DNA of 64,000 bases from Bacteroidota bacterium (GTDB taxonomy: Bacteria > Bacteroidota > Bacteroidia > JAHEXY01), in assembly GCA_023251875.1 (NCBI GenBank), contig JAHEXY010000007.1:95780-159779 (forward strand), given 5' to 3'. Positions within the stretch are counted from its first letter, which is position 1; each line of letters begins with the position of its first letter. The notes under the pieces were generated by a model, which was given only the letters and a program-made list of their open reading frames with translations, ran no database searches and was not told the DNA's origin. A program made the position numbers and the translations under genes. This document shows, in pieces, positions 1 through 9,908 of the stretch.

Positions 1-1017
1 CCAACAGGTATTATGCACAATAAATTTATGATTGTTGATGCACGTTCGGTTGATGGCGACCAACCTTTAGTATGGACAGGTTCTTGCAATTGGTCAGATG
101 ACAATATTAACACTGATGCTAACAACATTATTATTATACAAGATCAAAGTTTAGCCTTAAACTACAAATTAGAATTTGAAGAAATGTGGGGAGATACAGG
201 AATGACGCCTAATGCATCAAAAGCTAAATTTGGCTACAACAAAGAAGATAACACCGCTCATAATTTTATTATTGGCGGCAAACAAGTTGAGCAATATTTT
301 AGCCCATCTGATAATGCAAATGGAGCTATTTTAGATGCGATAGCCAATACAAATGATCAATTATTTATTGCAACAATGGCAATTACCAGGACAGATATTG
401 GATATGCTATTGATGATGCTGTTCAAGCTGGCGTTGAAACGTATTGCATGGTTAATTCAGAAGGAGAATGTAATGCAACTGTTGTTTCTATTTTAAAGTC
501 AGATATTGGTGATCACCTTGTGTTTTATAGCGAAACAGGTATTTTACACCATAAATACATGATTTCAGATCCTAATAATACATCCTCTGATCCTTTAGTT
601 TTAACAGGGTCTCATAATTGGAGCAGTGCAGCAAATGGAGATAACGATGAAAACACTTTAGTTATTCATGATGCTACCATTGCCAATATTTATTTACAAG
701 AATACATGTTGCGTTACAACACAAATTGGGTTCCAGGTTCCGGAATTGAAGAAGTGGGCAATACTTTTGAAAATATGACCGCTTATCCAAACCCAGCAGA
801 TAATTATGTTCATTTAGCTTTTAACTTAAGCAATGCTAAAAATGTAAATATTAAGGTTGTTGACATGTTAGGAAAAGTAATTTCAACTGAAAACTATATA
901 GGAACTGTAGGCGTAAACATGATTACATTAAATACAAATACTATTTCAAAAGGATTGTATCAATTAGTATTGAGTACCGGAGCTTCTGAAAAGAGCTTAA
1001 AAGTAATAGTTCAATAA
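1..1017 (+). CDS. Secreted phospholipase D-like protein with T9SS sorting domain (5' end outside window)
   Basis: The reading frame is open from base 1 (P-T-G-I precedes the first Met at 13), so the gene starts upstream of the window. Two HKD-type motifs are visible, HNKFMIVD near the start and HHKYMISD about 180 residues later. Each is followed by a TGS-x-NWS stretch, the usual phospholipase D/nuclease active-site arrangement with two half-sites. The last ~80 residues form a T9SS type-A sorting domain (YPNPADNYV ... SKGLYQLVLS ... KVIVQ), so the protein is probably exported through the T9SS and released or anchored at the surface. The substrate (phospholipid or nucleic acid) cannot be read from the sequence. 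Confidence 0.85.
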   Translation, partial: PTGIMHNKFMIVDARSVDGDQPLVWTGSCNWSDDNINTDANNIIIIQDQSLALNYKLEFEEMWGDTGMTPNASKAKFGYNKEDNTAHNFIIGGKQVEQYFSPSDNANGAILDAIANTNDQLFIATMAITRTDIGYAIDDAVQAGVETYCMVNSEGECNATVVSILKSDIGDHLVFYSETGILHHKYMISDPNNTSSDPLVLTGSHNWSSAANGDNDENTLVIHDATIANIYLQEYMLRYNTNWVPGSGIEEVGNTFENMTAYPNPADNYVHLAFNLSNAKNVNIKVVDMLGKVISTENYIGTVGVNMITLNTNTISKGLYQLVLSTGASEKSLKVIVQ

Positions 1018-1036
1018 ATTACATCAAGCCTTAATT

Positions 1037-1070
1037 AGCTTTGGCAAAGTTTTACAACTTTGCCAAAGCT
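1037..1070. terminator. Perfect 15-bp palindrome, probable bidirectional terminator or repeat
   Basis: The left arm AGCTTTGGCAAAGTT (1037-1051) and right arm AACTTTGCCAAAGCT (1056-1070) pair perfectly around a TTAC loop. The hairpin sits 20 bases after the stop of the phospholipase-like gene. No clear T-run follows, so it may be a REP-like repeat rather than a simple terminator. A related palindrome lies at 57781-57813. Confidence 0.6.
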
Positions 1071-1080
1071 ATAGATTATA

Positions 1081-1134
1081 AAAAAATAAAATCTCGCATT
1101 TGAGTTCATGCTCTTATTCGGGGTTTTATTTTTT
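1081..1134 (+). terminator. Imperfect hairpin ending in a T-run
   Basis: AAAAAATAAAATCTCG (1081-1096) pairs with CGGGGTTTTATTTTTT (1119-1134) with few mismatches. The right arm ends in a T-run, as in a rho-independent terminator on the + strand. It separates the upstream gene from feoA. Confidence 0.5.
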
Positions 1135-1140
1135 GACCCT

Positions 1141-1158
1141 ATACCCAAAATTAGGTAT
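1141..1158. promoter_or_regulatory. Possible operator palindrome upstream of feoA
   Basis: ATACC-N8-GGTAT is an 18-bp inverted repeat 47 bases before the feoA start. Iron regulators of the Fur or DtxR families bind palindromes of this size at such positions, so this is a candidate iron-responsive site. It could also be chance in AT-rich DNA. Confidence 0.3.
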
Positions 1159-1205
1159 TGTATACAGAAGCTTGTTATAGTACATTTGAGTTAAATTATT
1201 TATTC

Positions 1206-1433
1206 ATGACTCCACAAAATTTATCTCAATTGCCATTAGGAGTATCAGCCACAATCGTTTCTGTTGATGAGAATTTTTTGTCGCTCAAACTTATGGAAAT
1301 GGGCTGTATTCCCGGAGAAATTGTAAAAATAAGTAAAGTAGCCCCAATGGGAGATCCTATTACCATATCTGTTGCTAATTACTCCTTAAGCATGCGTAAA
1401 AAAGAAGCCGAAGGTATTGTAGTGATGTGTTGA
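1206..1433 (+). CDS. feoA: FeoA ferrous iron transport accessory protein
   Basis: This 75-residue protein has the small SH3-like FeoA fold signature: Q-L-P-L-G near the start, LKLMEMGCIPG in the middle, then ISVANYSLSMRKKEAEGIVV. FeoA is cytoplasmic and works with the FeoB iron permease. I chose the ATG at 1206 because MTPQNLSQLPLG fits the normal FeoA start. The frame is open to 1158, but the extra 16 residues do not resemble the family. The gene ends 10 bases before feoB, so the two are very likely cotranscribed. In many Bacteroidota FeoA and FeoB are fused; here they are separate. Confidence 0.9.
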   Translation: MTPQNLSQLPLGVSATIVSVDENFLSLKLMEMGCIPGEIVKISKVAPMGDPITISVANYSLSMRKKEAEGIVVMC

Positions 1434-1443
1434 ATATTTTGAT

Positions 1444-3594
1444 GTGAGCCAAATCCCAAATCCCAAAGTTGCTCTTATTGGTAATCCTAATAGCGGAAAA
1501 TCAACTTTATTTAATGCCCTTACGGGTCTCAATCAAAAAACCGGAAACTTACCAGGTGTTACCGTAGAACAAAAAACAGGGTTCACTAAAATTCCCCAAG
1601 ATCCAAGTATAGAAATACAAACCCAAATTATAGATTTACCCGGCACCTATAGCCTTTATCCAAAATCGGCTGATGAAGAAATCGCTTTTAAGGTTTTATG
1701 TGACCCTGCTAACCCATTGCACCCCGATATTGTAGTAATAGTGGTTGATGCAGCCAATTTAAAACGAAGTTTATTACTCGCCACCCAAATTATAGATCTC
1801 AAAATTCCAGCCCTACTGGCTCTAAATATGGTTGATACACTTAAAGCTAAAGGTTGTATTATTAATATTGAATTACTATCACAAAAAATAGGCATTCCTG
1901 TTATTCCATTAAATTCAAGAAAAAAAGAGGGTGTAGAAGACTTAAAAAAAGTAATTGGCGATACAATAAAAAATATTGAATTAAAAAATCAAGCGAGCGA
2001 AGCCCCTGCTTTTAGAAAAGAATGGGGAGAAGCCACGCCATTAATTAAAGATATTCGTTCAGTAGTTTTTACACATAGTGATTATTCTGCTTTTCAAGTG
2101 GCTTGCAATGTTGATAAAATTTCTTTTTTTGATCAGCATCCCGAAAAAAAGAAAGCAATTAAATTTGTTTTACAAAAGCACCAGCCAAATATTCGTGATT
2201 TACAAGGCAAAGAAACCATTCAACGTTATCAAGCCATTACCGTTTTAATAAAAGAAGTAAGTACCTATAACAATAAAATATCAGTTCAATTAAGTCAAAA
2301 ATTAGATGCTGTTTTCACACATAAATTTTATGGCTATTTGGTTTTCTTGGCAATTTTATTTCTCATATTTCAATCGGTCTTTTCATTGGCACAATATCCC
2401 ATGGACTTTATTGAAGGAGTTTTTGCTAAACTAAGTTCTTTTACAAACACTCATATGCCCACGGGCATGTTAAACAATTTAATTTCACAGGGAATTATTC
2501 CCGGTATTTCAGGTATTGTAGTATTTGTTCCTCAAATAGCCTTGTTATTTACATTTATTGCCATACTTGAGGATACAGGATATATGGCTCGTGTAAGTTT
2601 TATTATGGACAAACCCATGCGAAAATTTGGCTTGAATGGCCGTTCTATTATTCCCATTATTAGTAGTACGGCTTGCGCAGTACCTTCCATCATGTCTACC
2701 CGAACCATAAGCAATTGGAAAGAAAGAATGATTACCATTATGGTTGCCCCACTAATGAGCTGTTCAGCGCGATTGCCTGTTTATATTCTGCTAATTTCTT
2801 TGGTGATTCCAAGCAAAATGATTTTTGGCATATTGAGTTTACAGGGTTTAGTAATGATGAGTTTGTATTTAATAGGATTTATAGCTGCAATGGGCGTTGC
2901 CTGGATAATGAAGCATCTCTTAAAATCAAAAGAACAAAGTTTTTTTGTAATGGAAATGCCGGATTACAAATTGCCCGATTGGAAAACCATTGCCATTACT
3001 ATTTTTGATAAGGTAAAAATGTTTGTATTAGAAGCGGGCAAAATAATTTTAGCCATTTCAATAATACTGTGGGTACTATCATCATTTGCTCCGAATAATG
3101 CTTTTGAAAAAATTGATGAAAAATATAAAGCTGCTGAATATGCAAGTACTTCACCAAATGAATTAATGGCTAAAATTCAATCAGAAAAATTAGAAAATTC
3201 TTATGTAGGCATACTGGGGCAAAAAATAGAGCCTGTAATTGCACCCTTAGGATTCAACTGGAAAGTAGGTATTGCATTGATTACTTCCTTTGCTGCAAGA
3301 GAAGTTTTTGTTGGCACCATGAGTACCATATATAGCATTGGAAAAAGTCAAGATCAATTATCGCTACAAGAAAAAATGCGTGAAGATGTAAATCCGCAAA
3401 CAGGCAAGACCTATTATACTTTAGCCGTAGGAGTTTCGCTTCTGCTCTTTTATGTTTTTGCAATGCAATGCATGAGCACACTTGCTATTGTATTTAGAGA
3501 AACAAAACACTGGAAATGGCCTTTGATTCAATTTGTGTATATGACAGGTCTTGCTTATACAATAAGCTTTATTGCATTTCATTTTTTGAAGTAA
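1444..3594 (+). CDS. feoB: FeoB ferrous iron permease with G-protein domain
   Basis: This 716-aa protein is full length for FeoB. The N-terminal GTPase domain shows G1 GNPNSGKS (residues 13-20), G3 DLPG (64-67) and G4 NMVD (128-131). The region from about residue 285 holds many membrane segments with the Gate-type motifs (GYMARVSFIMD, GLNGRSIIPII, SSTACAVPSIMSTRTI). It moves Fe2+ across the inner membrane. The start is a GTG at 1444; an ATG two bases earlier is out of frame and stops at once. It is the second gene of the feoAB pair and is followed by convergent genes. Confidence 0.95.
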   Translation: MSQIPNPKVALIGNPNSGKSTLFNALTGLNQKTGNLPGVTVEQKTGFTKIPQDPSIEIQTQIIDLPGTYSLYPKSADEEIAFKVLCDPANPLHPDIVVIVVDAANLKRSLLLATQIIDLKIPALLALNMVDTLKAKGCIINIELLSQKIGIPVIPLNSRKKEGVEDLKKVIGDTIKNIELKNQASEAPAFRKEWGEATPLIKDIRSVVFTHSDYSAFQVACNVDKISFFDQHPEKKKAIKFVLQKHQPNIRDLQGKETIQRYQAITVLIKEVSTYNNKISVQLSQKLDAVFTHKFYGYLVFLAILFLIFQSVFSLAQYPMDFIEGVFAKLSSFTNTHMPTGMLNNLISQGIIPGISGIVVFVPQIALLFTFIAILEDTGYMARVSFIMDKPMRKFGLNGRSIIPIISSTACAVPSIMSTRTISNWKERMITIMVAPLMSCSARLPVYILLISLVIPSKMIFGILSLQGLVMMSLYLIGFIAAMGVAWIMKHLLKSKEQSFFVMEMPDYKLPDWKTIAITIFDKVKMFVLEAGKIILAISIILWVLSSFAPNNAFEKIDEKYKAAEYASTSPNELMAKIQSEKLENSYVGILGQKIEPVIAPLGFNWKVGIALITSFAAREVFVGTMSTIYSIGKSQDQLSLQEKMREDVNPQTGKTYYTLAVGVSLLLFYVFAMQCMSTLAIVFRETKHWKWPLIQFVYMTGLAYTISFIAFHFLK

Positions 3595-3649
3595 ATTTAT
3601 AGATACGAATTGCACACAAATAATTCATGTAATTCGTGTTTTATATATG

Positions 3650-6600
3650 CTATTTAATCACCACTACTTTTTTAGTAATACTTTCATCATTGGTTTTTAC
3701 TTTCACAAAATAAGTTCCGCTTGCAAGATTTGATATATTCATACTATAATGTCTTACCCCTGTCACATGTTCTTCATTTGCAATTGCACGAATTTCTTTA
3801 CCCATAAAATCTATTAAATAAATTTGTAAACTTGAATGTGTGACTAAGCTAACGTCTAAGAAAATATCATTTGAAGACGGATTGGGATAAATATTTACAA
3901 AAGAATTGTGTTTCTGAATATTTTTTAAATTTACAATATTGCCATTATTATCATCTAAGTGAATGCCATAAAAACCTGTTGTGGTACCAACCAAAATAGA
4001 GCCGGAGGCAAGGTCATTAATTATTTCGCCAGGGAGCCCTCTATAAACTCTTGTTAGCGTATCTTTAAATGCATCATAAACAAATATTTCTCTGCCTACG
4101 GCAACATAAATACTATCAGAATAATTGTTATTCAAAGCTATGGAGGTAATGTGATCGCTATCATTTAATAGAGGTATGTTTTGAAAAGAAATTCCCCCAT
4201 CATCCGTGTACATAAAAGCATTGCAGGTATTGCTTGATGCTCCTACATATAAATTTCCTGAGTGGTTTGGTTTGGCAGCAAGCGCAGTAATGGGCATATT
4301 TGTTACCGTGTTATCGTTTGGGCATTTGGGCCCATCTGCAACTTTTACCCAAGTTTGTCCAAGATTAGTTGATTTCCATAGGGATCCTGCGCCATCAGCC
4401 AAGCCACTACCCATAAAAACACTGGTATCTACAGTGCCGTACGCAACCGCTATTTCATTTCCCCCTTCCGGAATAGATAATACATTTGACCAGTTATATC
4501 CCCCGTCTGTAGAACGCCACAAACTGCCGGCATAATCAGTATTGTCTCCTTTTAGTGCTAATACTATATTAGCATTCACAAAAACAATATCCGTTAATGG
4601 TACGGCATTAGGGTATCCAAATGGGTTAATAGTTGCAAAACCATTAGGTCCTGACATGCTTACATATAAAGCACCTAAATTCCCACATACCACATGTTGT
4701 GAATTTAAAGGATCAATTGCAACTGCGGTATAAATATTTGTAGTGTCTACAGAACTAACCGGAAATTGACCATAGGGCGCATGCCATTTATCAATATATT
4801 TAATGGATGTATCAGTATAAGCTGTTGTATATGCTAATCCCGATTGGGTAGCTAAATAAAAAACAGATTTATCATTTGTTTTTGCAATTTGAATAATTTT
4901 AGAAGCGGCAAGGCCTTCACTTTTTGATTTAATAACGTTACCATTTAATCCGGATGTATTATAATAAATACAACCACCCATTAAACGTATAATATAATCA
5001 GGATTACTTGGTAAAATAGCTTTTACTTCTAATGCACTGGCATTAATATTTTCCCAGGTTGTTCCTAAATCTTTTGAATACGTTCCATTTGCTAAAAGCA
5101 ATATTCCATTATTCCCGGAAATGTTGGTTGCCCAGGTTGAACTGTAATCAACATCGGTTAATTCAAAATTCAAATGGCCACCAATATTTATCCAATTCAA
5201 ACCTCCATTAAAAGAAACATAAATTTGTGAACTATCGTTATCGTCAATTCCTGAAATAAAAACGGTATCAGCACTGGTATTTACAGGTGGAATAAAAACT
5301 TTTTCGATGCCACTCAATCCCAATGGTAAAGTAATTTTTACCACTGTATTGGTATTGTCACATCTGTATAAATTGCCTTGTGTTTGTGGAGTATTTCCCA
5401 ATGTATCGGCAATAACATAAAAAGGAAAACCACTTGCCGTGTTGCTAGCAGAAATCCATAATGCCTCTGGTCTGTTATTAGTTGCGGAAATCCATTTTTT
5501 AAGACTAATTACTTTTTTAGGAAAATAAATATCGGTATCCTGCATAATAACATAATTACCTAAAAGAGAATATAAATAATAATCCGTGAGACCTATATTT
5601 TTTACTCCATAAGCATTTTCATATTGCCAGTTATCTGCTATCTCATCATCTAATGCAGTATTCCAATGCCCTGTATCGCCATTATGAAAATTGATGACAG
5701 ATGCATTTAGTGAACCTTGGTTTTGATTTGTATAAACAGCTACCCATCCTTTTGAATTTGTTAAAACACGCATGGCACGGCCGCCCCAGCCACGATGCCC
5801 ACAATCATATTCTAATGAATCATAAGGAAAAGAGGGGATCCATGTTTTTCCGGTATCGTCAGAAAAAAATAATGATTGTGGTGTTTCTACCGCAATAAAT
5901 AAGCGATTATTAATAGTAGAAAACGTAAAGTCTAATCCAACTGCCCCATATATTCCAAGATTGGGGGTTTGTATGCTATCAGGGATAACACAATTGCTGC
6001 TATCATAGGGGTAATCAATGGCAATAATAGTGAAGGTATCTGAGGTTAAGCTATTATATGTATAAACCAATTGGTAAGTACCTGTTGTGCTTATGTTAAT
6101 TTGCTCTGCAATACCAATACCCTTATTAAAATAAGCTTTTTTATTTGTTATATTAGATATGGTTGTTCCGCTGATTTGTTGTACAGCAGCATAACCGCTA
6201 CTAAAAGTAGTATCAATTTCCCCATTGGCATTTAGAGCAAAAATATATTTAGAAAAAAAAGAATCTGTATAAACAGTATCATACATTTCATCCCAACACT
6301 TTAATGTGGTTGCAGAAGCCCCTCCATTGGTATAAGGGTTATTTACAACAGTTATTGTTTTTATAGCAGAAGTTATAAGTCCAGCTGAAGAACATCTAAT
6401 TTGATAAGTGCCTGTAGTATTTACGTATGCTAATTGAATAGAAGCTTTTCCTTTTGAGAATGCAACTGTTGAAGTACCCAATAATGTATCAGGACCAACC
6501 GCTTCCAGCTTTACATTTCCATTATAGTTTTGATCCGTTGTACCTGCACTATCCACGGCATTGGCTTTAACATATATGGGAACACCTATATAATATGCAT

Positions 6601-6724
6601 CTTCTTCATTAATTATAGTAATGCTAACTTTGGTTGCTTGTGAAAAAGTTTGAATATGCAATACAAGTACCAACAAAATGCCAATAAAAAAAGAGCTGAA
6701 TATTTTAGATAAAAATTGAAGCAT
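3650..6724 (-). CDS. Secreted Asp-box beta-propeller protein, T9SS cargo (paralog 1 of 3)
   Basis: This 1024-aa protein starts with a signal peptide (hydrophobic core FFIGILLVLVLHIQ, cleavage after TFSQA). Two Ig-like segments follow (about 30-240), then a long region with sialidase/BNR Asp-box motifs such as FSDDTGKTWIP, SKDLGTTWENI, STDGGYNWSNV and STNLGQTWVKV, which form beta-propeller blades. The end (NIYPNPSSNDIF ... SGTYFVKVKTNDESITKKVVVIK) is a T9SS type-A sorting domain. It is closely related to the next two genes along its whole propeller. Gaps of 37 and 51 bases suggest one transcript read from 12365 down. No catalytic residues of sialidases are evident, so the function is unknown; surface binding or adhesion is one possibility. 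Confidence 0.85.
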   Translation of the reverse strand: MLQFLSKIFSSFFIGILLVLVLHIQTFSQATKVSITIINEEDAYYIGVPIYVKANAVDSAGTTDQNYNGNVKLEAVGPDTLLGTSTVAFSKGKASIQLAYVNTTGTYQIRCSSAGLITSAIKTITVVNNPYTNGGASATTLKCWDEMYDTVYTDSFFSKYIFALNANGEIDTTFSSGYAAVQQISGTTISNITNKKAYFNKGIGIAEQINISTTGTYQLVYTYNSLTSDTFTIIAIDYPYDSSNCVIPDSIQTPNLGIYGAVGLDFTFSTINNRLFIAVETPQSLFFSDDTGKTWIPSFPYDSLEYDCGHRGWGGRAMRVLTNSKGWVAVYTNQNQGSLNASVINFHNGDTGHWNTALDDEIADNWQYENAYGVKNIGLTDYYLYSLLGNYVIMQDTDIYFPKKVISLKKWISATNNRPEALWISASNTASGFPFYVIADTLGNTPQTQGNLYRCDNTNTVVKITLPLGLSGIEKVFIPPVNTSADTVFISGIDDNDSSQIYVSFNGGLNWINIGGHLNFELTDVDYSSTWATNISGNNGILLLANGTYSKDLGTTWENINASALEVKAILPSNPDYIIRLMGGCIYYNTSGLNGNVIKSKSEGLAASKIIQIAKTNDKSVFYLATQSGLAYTTAYTDTSIKYIDKWHAPYGQFPVSSVDTTNIYTAVAIDPLNSQHVVCGNLGALYVSMSGPNGFATINPFGYPNAVPLTDIVFVNANIVLALKGDNTDYAGSLWRSTDGGYNWSNVLSIPEGGNEIAVAYGTVDTSVFMGSGLADGAGSLWKSTNLGQTWVKVADGPKCPNDNTVTNMPITALAAKPNHSGNLYVGASSNTCNAFMYTDDGGISFQNIPLLNDSDHITSIALNNNYSDSIYVAVGREIFVYDAFKDTLTRVYRGLPGEIINDLASGSILVGTTTGFYGIHLDDNNGNIVNLKNIQKHNSFVNIYPNPSSNDIFLDVSLVTHSSLQIYLIDFMGKEIRAIANEEHVTGVRHYSMNISNLASGTYFVKVKTNDESITKKVVVIK

Positions 6725-6761
6725 TTTATACCATTTGTATTTATAAATTAGTTTAAACAGG

Positions 6762-9700
6762 TTACTTAGAAATCAATATTTTTTTATTTATAATTTCATT
6801 ATCACCTATAACCCGAATGAAATAAGTGCCCGAAACAAGATTATTGCAATCAACATTAAGTTGCATTGTTTCTTGTTCTGTTTTTCCTTTGTAAATAGTT
6901 TTTATATTTCTACCAAGCACATCTAATAAATTAATTTGCATGTCATTTTTTTGCTGACTACTATTTACTTCAATTGTAAAAGAATATGAAGAAGGATTAG
7001 GATAAAGCAGTACCCTATTTGTTACAACGGAAACTTTATCAATTCCAACAATGTCTATAGTTTTGTCTCCATCTACACCATAAAAACCGGTTGTTGAACC
7101 AACAAGAATAGAACCATGTGCAAGCTCATACATAATTTCTCCCGGCAAACCGGTAAATATAACTTGGCCACTATCTGTACTGGGGTTGTAATCAAATATT
7201 TGTTTACGATTACCAACATATACATTTGTATCCGGATTTTCTAAATCAACAGAAACGGTAGAAAACGCACCCTCTCCTAATAAATCAGTATAATGATATG
7301 TTATGCCTCCATCATAGGAAACTACAAAGGCATTATCAGTATTATGTCCTGAAGCAATATATAAAGTATCCGTTCCCCTTGGATCAACTGCAATATCGAA
7401 AATGGGCATTGAATCAATGGTAATATCTGTTATACTAGTAGGGCCGGCATGAATACCCATCCATGTTAAGCCCAAATCTGTCGATTTCCATAATATCCCT
7501 GCCCTATCACTTGATGCAAGTGATTTAGCAAAACCTGAACCGGCATATAATACCGTATCAGTTGCACTTATTCCCATGGCAAGGACATTTCCTGAATAAA
7601 ATCCAGCAGGACTAACATTGGTCCAGTTTAAGCCACCATCAACAGTGCGCCAAATATTACCCCAATCGCTATTATTATCTCCTTCCGATATTCGTCCTGT
7701 TACAGCTAAGGCAATATCTGAATCAACAAATAAAATATCTCTCACATACATATAAAGGCCAAAGCCAGTTACATTAACATATTGAAAGCCATTGTAGCCC
7801 GTAAAGCTTACATTAAAATTATTTGCACCGCCCGCAATAACATGTAAAGAGTCATATGGATCAATTACAACTGCAAATATGCCATCAGAATCATTAACTG
7901 ATGCTATTGGAAATTCTCCATAAGGAGCATGCCATTTATCAAAAGCAGAAACTAGGGTGTCTAAATAGGCTGTGGTATATGCTAAGCCCGATCGAGTAGC
8001 TAGATAAAAAACAGATTTATTGCTTGTTCGGGCTATCTTATTTATCTGAATTGCTTCTAGCCCATAATTATCAGCTATGCTGAATGTGCCACTTAGTCCG
8101 CTTGTACTAATTTCCACCCCTTTATTTTTACTTGCTAAAACTATATTTTGATCATAAATAGAAACACTTGCGGCACTATACTGGCTATTAAAGATTATTT
8201 CCCAAGTATCTCCTAAATCTTTAGAAATAGCCTTGCCTTGTAAAATAAGAATCATATTCCCCAATGAGCTTGAACTATAATCTAAATCACTTATAGAACT
8301 TGAATAAGGGTCAAGAGCCCAAGAAATATCTTGCCAGTTTATACCTTTATCGTATGATCGATATGTTTTTTGCGTGAAAGTTAAATTGGAGTTTATTATT
8401 CTTCCGGAAATAAAAACGGTATCCCCTGTATTTCCTAATGGAGATGTAAATACTTCAGAAATTCCACTTAAACCTGAGGGAAGAGATATCGAAGTAAATA
8501 ATGATCCATCAAAATAATATAACTTACCACTTATGTTATCACCCATATCGCCTGTAGTATCAACAATAATATAAAATGGATAACTACTAGAATTATTTGC
8601 CGGGGCTATTCTCGCAATACTGTTTGTTAATGGAAAACTTCCTAAATAAAGAGATGCGTCAATTATATTTTTAATGCCTGAAGAATCACGGATAACAATT
8701 GTATTAGTAAGCACAGAATACATATAATAGTCGGTAAGGCCAATGCCTCTTGGAGTCTGCATCCCATAGCCAAGATCCATCATCATATTTTGATCTGAAG
8801 CTGTTTGCCAGCTGCCACTATCTCCATTATGAAAACTAACTTCTGTAGATTTTAAACTTCCTAATTCTTGCTCGGTATACGCAGATACCCATCCTTTGTT
8901 ATTTGTTAAAACTTTGTGTCCTCCCCCTCCCCATCCCGAATTTCCACAATTAAATTCGAGTGAATCTACCGGAAAAGCGGCTTCCCATGTTTTAGCCGTA
9001 TCATCAGAATAAAACAATGATGCAGGTGCTCGTACCCCTGCAAATAATCTGCCATTGGGGCTAAAAGTAAGATCGATACAAGTCCCACTATATAATCCTA
9101 AATTACTTCTGCTACCTACGGTTGTTGTATCACAAGTGCTTGATGTGGTATCTGTACTTGTGGTAGATGTGCCAACAAATACGGTTGAAGTATCTTTTAT
9201 TAAAGAGCCGGAACTGCATACAATTTGATTCGCTCCTGTAGCTGTTAAGGAAAGGCTACTAAATAAAGCAACACCTTTAGTGAAATTTTTATTTGTAACT
9301 CCCGTAAGAGAACCCGATCCAATAATACTAAGGCTTACCGATGCATTACAAGTAGTATCAATTTTATTTGAGCTGTTTGCAGCAATCACATATCGAAATA
9401 AAAAATCATCTGTTGCAATAGTATCTTGAGAGTGTTTATTAATAAATTTTAATACTGAAGATGAATTGGAGAATGAAAAATAATCAAACATTTTAATTGA
9501 GATAGTGTCTGCCGATAAGCTTCCGGAAGAAAATTTAATTACATAATTGCCGGAAGTGTTAAATGATAGATCTGTAAATTCAGCAATGCCACCAAGAAAA
9601 AAAACTGAGAATGGCCCACTAAATGTTCCGGGGCCGCTAATTACGCTTACAATTGCAGAATTTGTATTGCCATAAGTGTCATCAATATTATTGTCAATAT

Positions 9701-9857
9701 CTCTTGCCGATAGCCTTACGTAAAATGGAATTTTAGAAGGAAAGGAATCTCCAGAAGCAACATAATCAACCTGTAAATGGGTTGCTGTACCTGCTTTAAG
9801 GTTTAGTATAAATAGCAATTGACTTGCAATTATTGAAATTAAAATAGAGCGTGTCAT
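6762..9857 (-). CDS. Secreted Asp-box beta-propeller protein, T9SS cargo (paralog 2 of 3)
   Basis: This 1031-aa paralog of the flanking genes has the same order: signal peptide (ILISIIASQLLFILNLKAG), two Ig-like segments, a Thr/Ser-rich linker (STTSTDTTSSTCDTTT), an Asp-box propeller region (YSDDTAKTWEA, SYDKGINWQDI, TVDGGLNWTNV, STDLGLTWMGI) and a T9SS type-A domain (LYPNPSSYSFT ... GTYFIRVIGDNEIINKKILISK). Conserved landmarks shared by the set are LEFNCGNSGWGG, WHAPYGEFPIASV and HGSILVGSTTGFYGVDGD. Function is unknown. Confidence 0.85.
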   Translation of the reverse strand: MTRSILISIIASQLLFILNLKAGTATHLQVDYVASGDSFPSKIPFYVRLSARDIDNNIDDTYGNTNSAIVSVISGPGTFSGPFSVFFLGGIAEFTDLSFNTSGNYVIKFSSGSLSADTISIKMFDYFSFSNSSSVLKFINKHSQDTIATDDFLFRYVIAANSSNKIDTTCNASVSLSIIGSGSLTGVTNKNFTKGVALFSSLSLTATGANQIVCSSGSLIKDTSTVFVGTSTTSTDTTSSTCDTTTVGSRSNLGLYSGTCIDLTFSPNGRLFAGVRAPASLFYSDDTAKTWEAAFPVDSLEFNCGNSGWGGGGHKVLTNNKGWVSAYTEQELGSLKSTEVSFHNGDSGSWQTASDQNMMMDLGYGMQTPRGIGLTDYYMYSVLTNTIVIRDSSGIKNIIDASLYLGSFPLTNSIARIAPANNSSSYPFYIIVDTTGDMGDNISGKLYYFDGSLFTSISLPSGLSGISEVFTSPLGNTGDTVFISGRIINSNLTFTQKTYRSYDKGINWQDISWALDPYSSSISDLDYSSSSLGNMILILQGKAISKDLGDTWEIIFNSQYSAASVSIYDQNIVLASKNKGVEISTSGLSGTFSIADNYGLEAIQINKIARTSNKSVFYLATRSGLAYTTAYLDTLVSAFDKWHAPYGEFPIASVNDSDGIFAVVIDPYDSLHVIAGGANNFNVSFTGYNGFQYVNVTGFGLYMYVRDILFVDSDIALAVTGRISEGDNNSDWGNIWRTVDGGLNWTNVSPAGFYSGNVLAMGISATDTVLYAGSGFAKSLASSDRAGILWKSTDLGLTWMGIHAGPTSITDITIDSMPIFDIAVDPRGTDTLYIASGHNTDNAFVVSYDGGITYHYTDLLGEGAFSTVSVDLENPDTNVYVGNRKQIFDYNPSTDSGQVIFTGLPGEIMYELAHGSILVGSTTGFYGVDGDKTIDIVGIDKVSVVTNRVLLYPNPSSYSFTIEVNSSQQKNDMQINLLDVLGRNIKTIYKGKTEQETMQLNVDCNNLVSGTYFIRVIGDNEIINKKILISK

Positions 9858-9908
9858 ATAAATGATTCTTGGGTTTATCTCACTTATACTAGATACAATG
9901 ACAAAAGG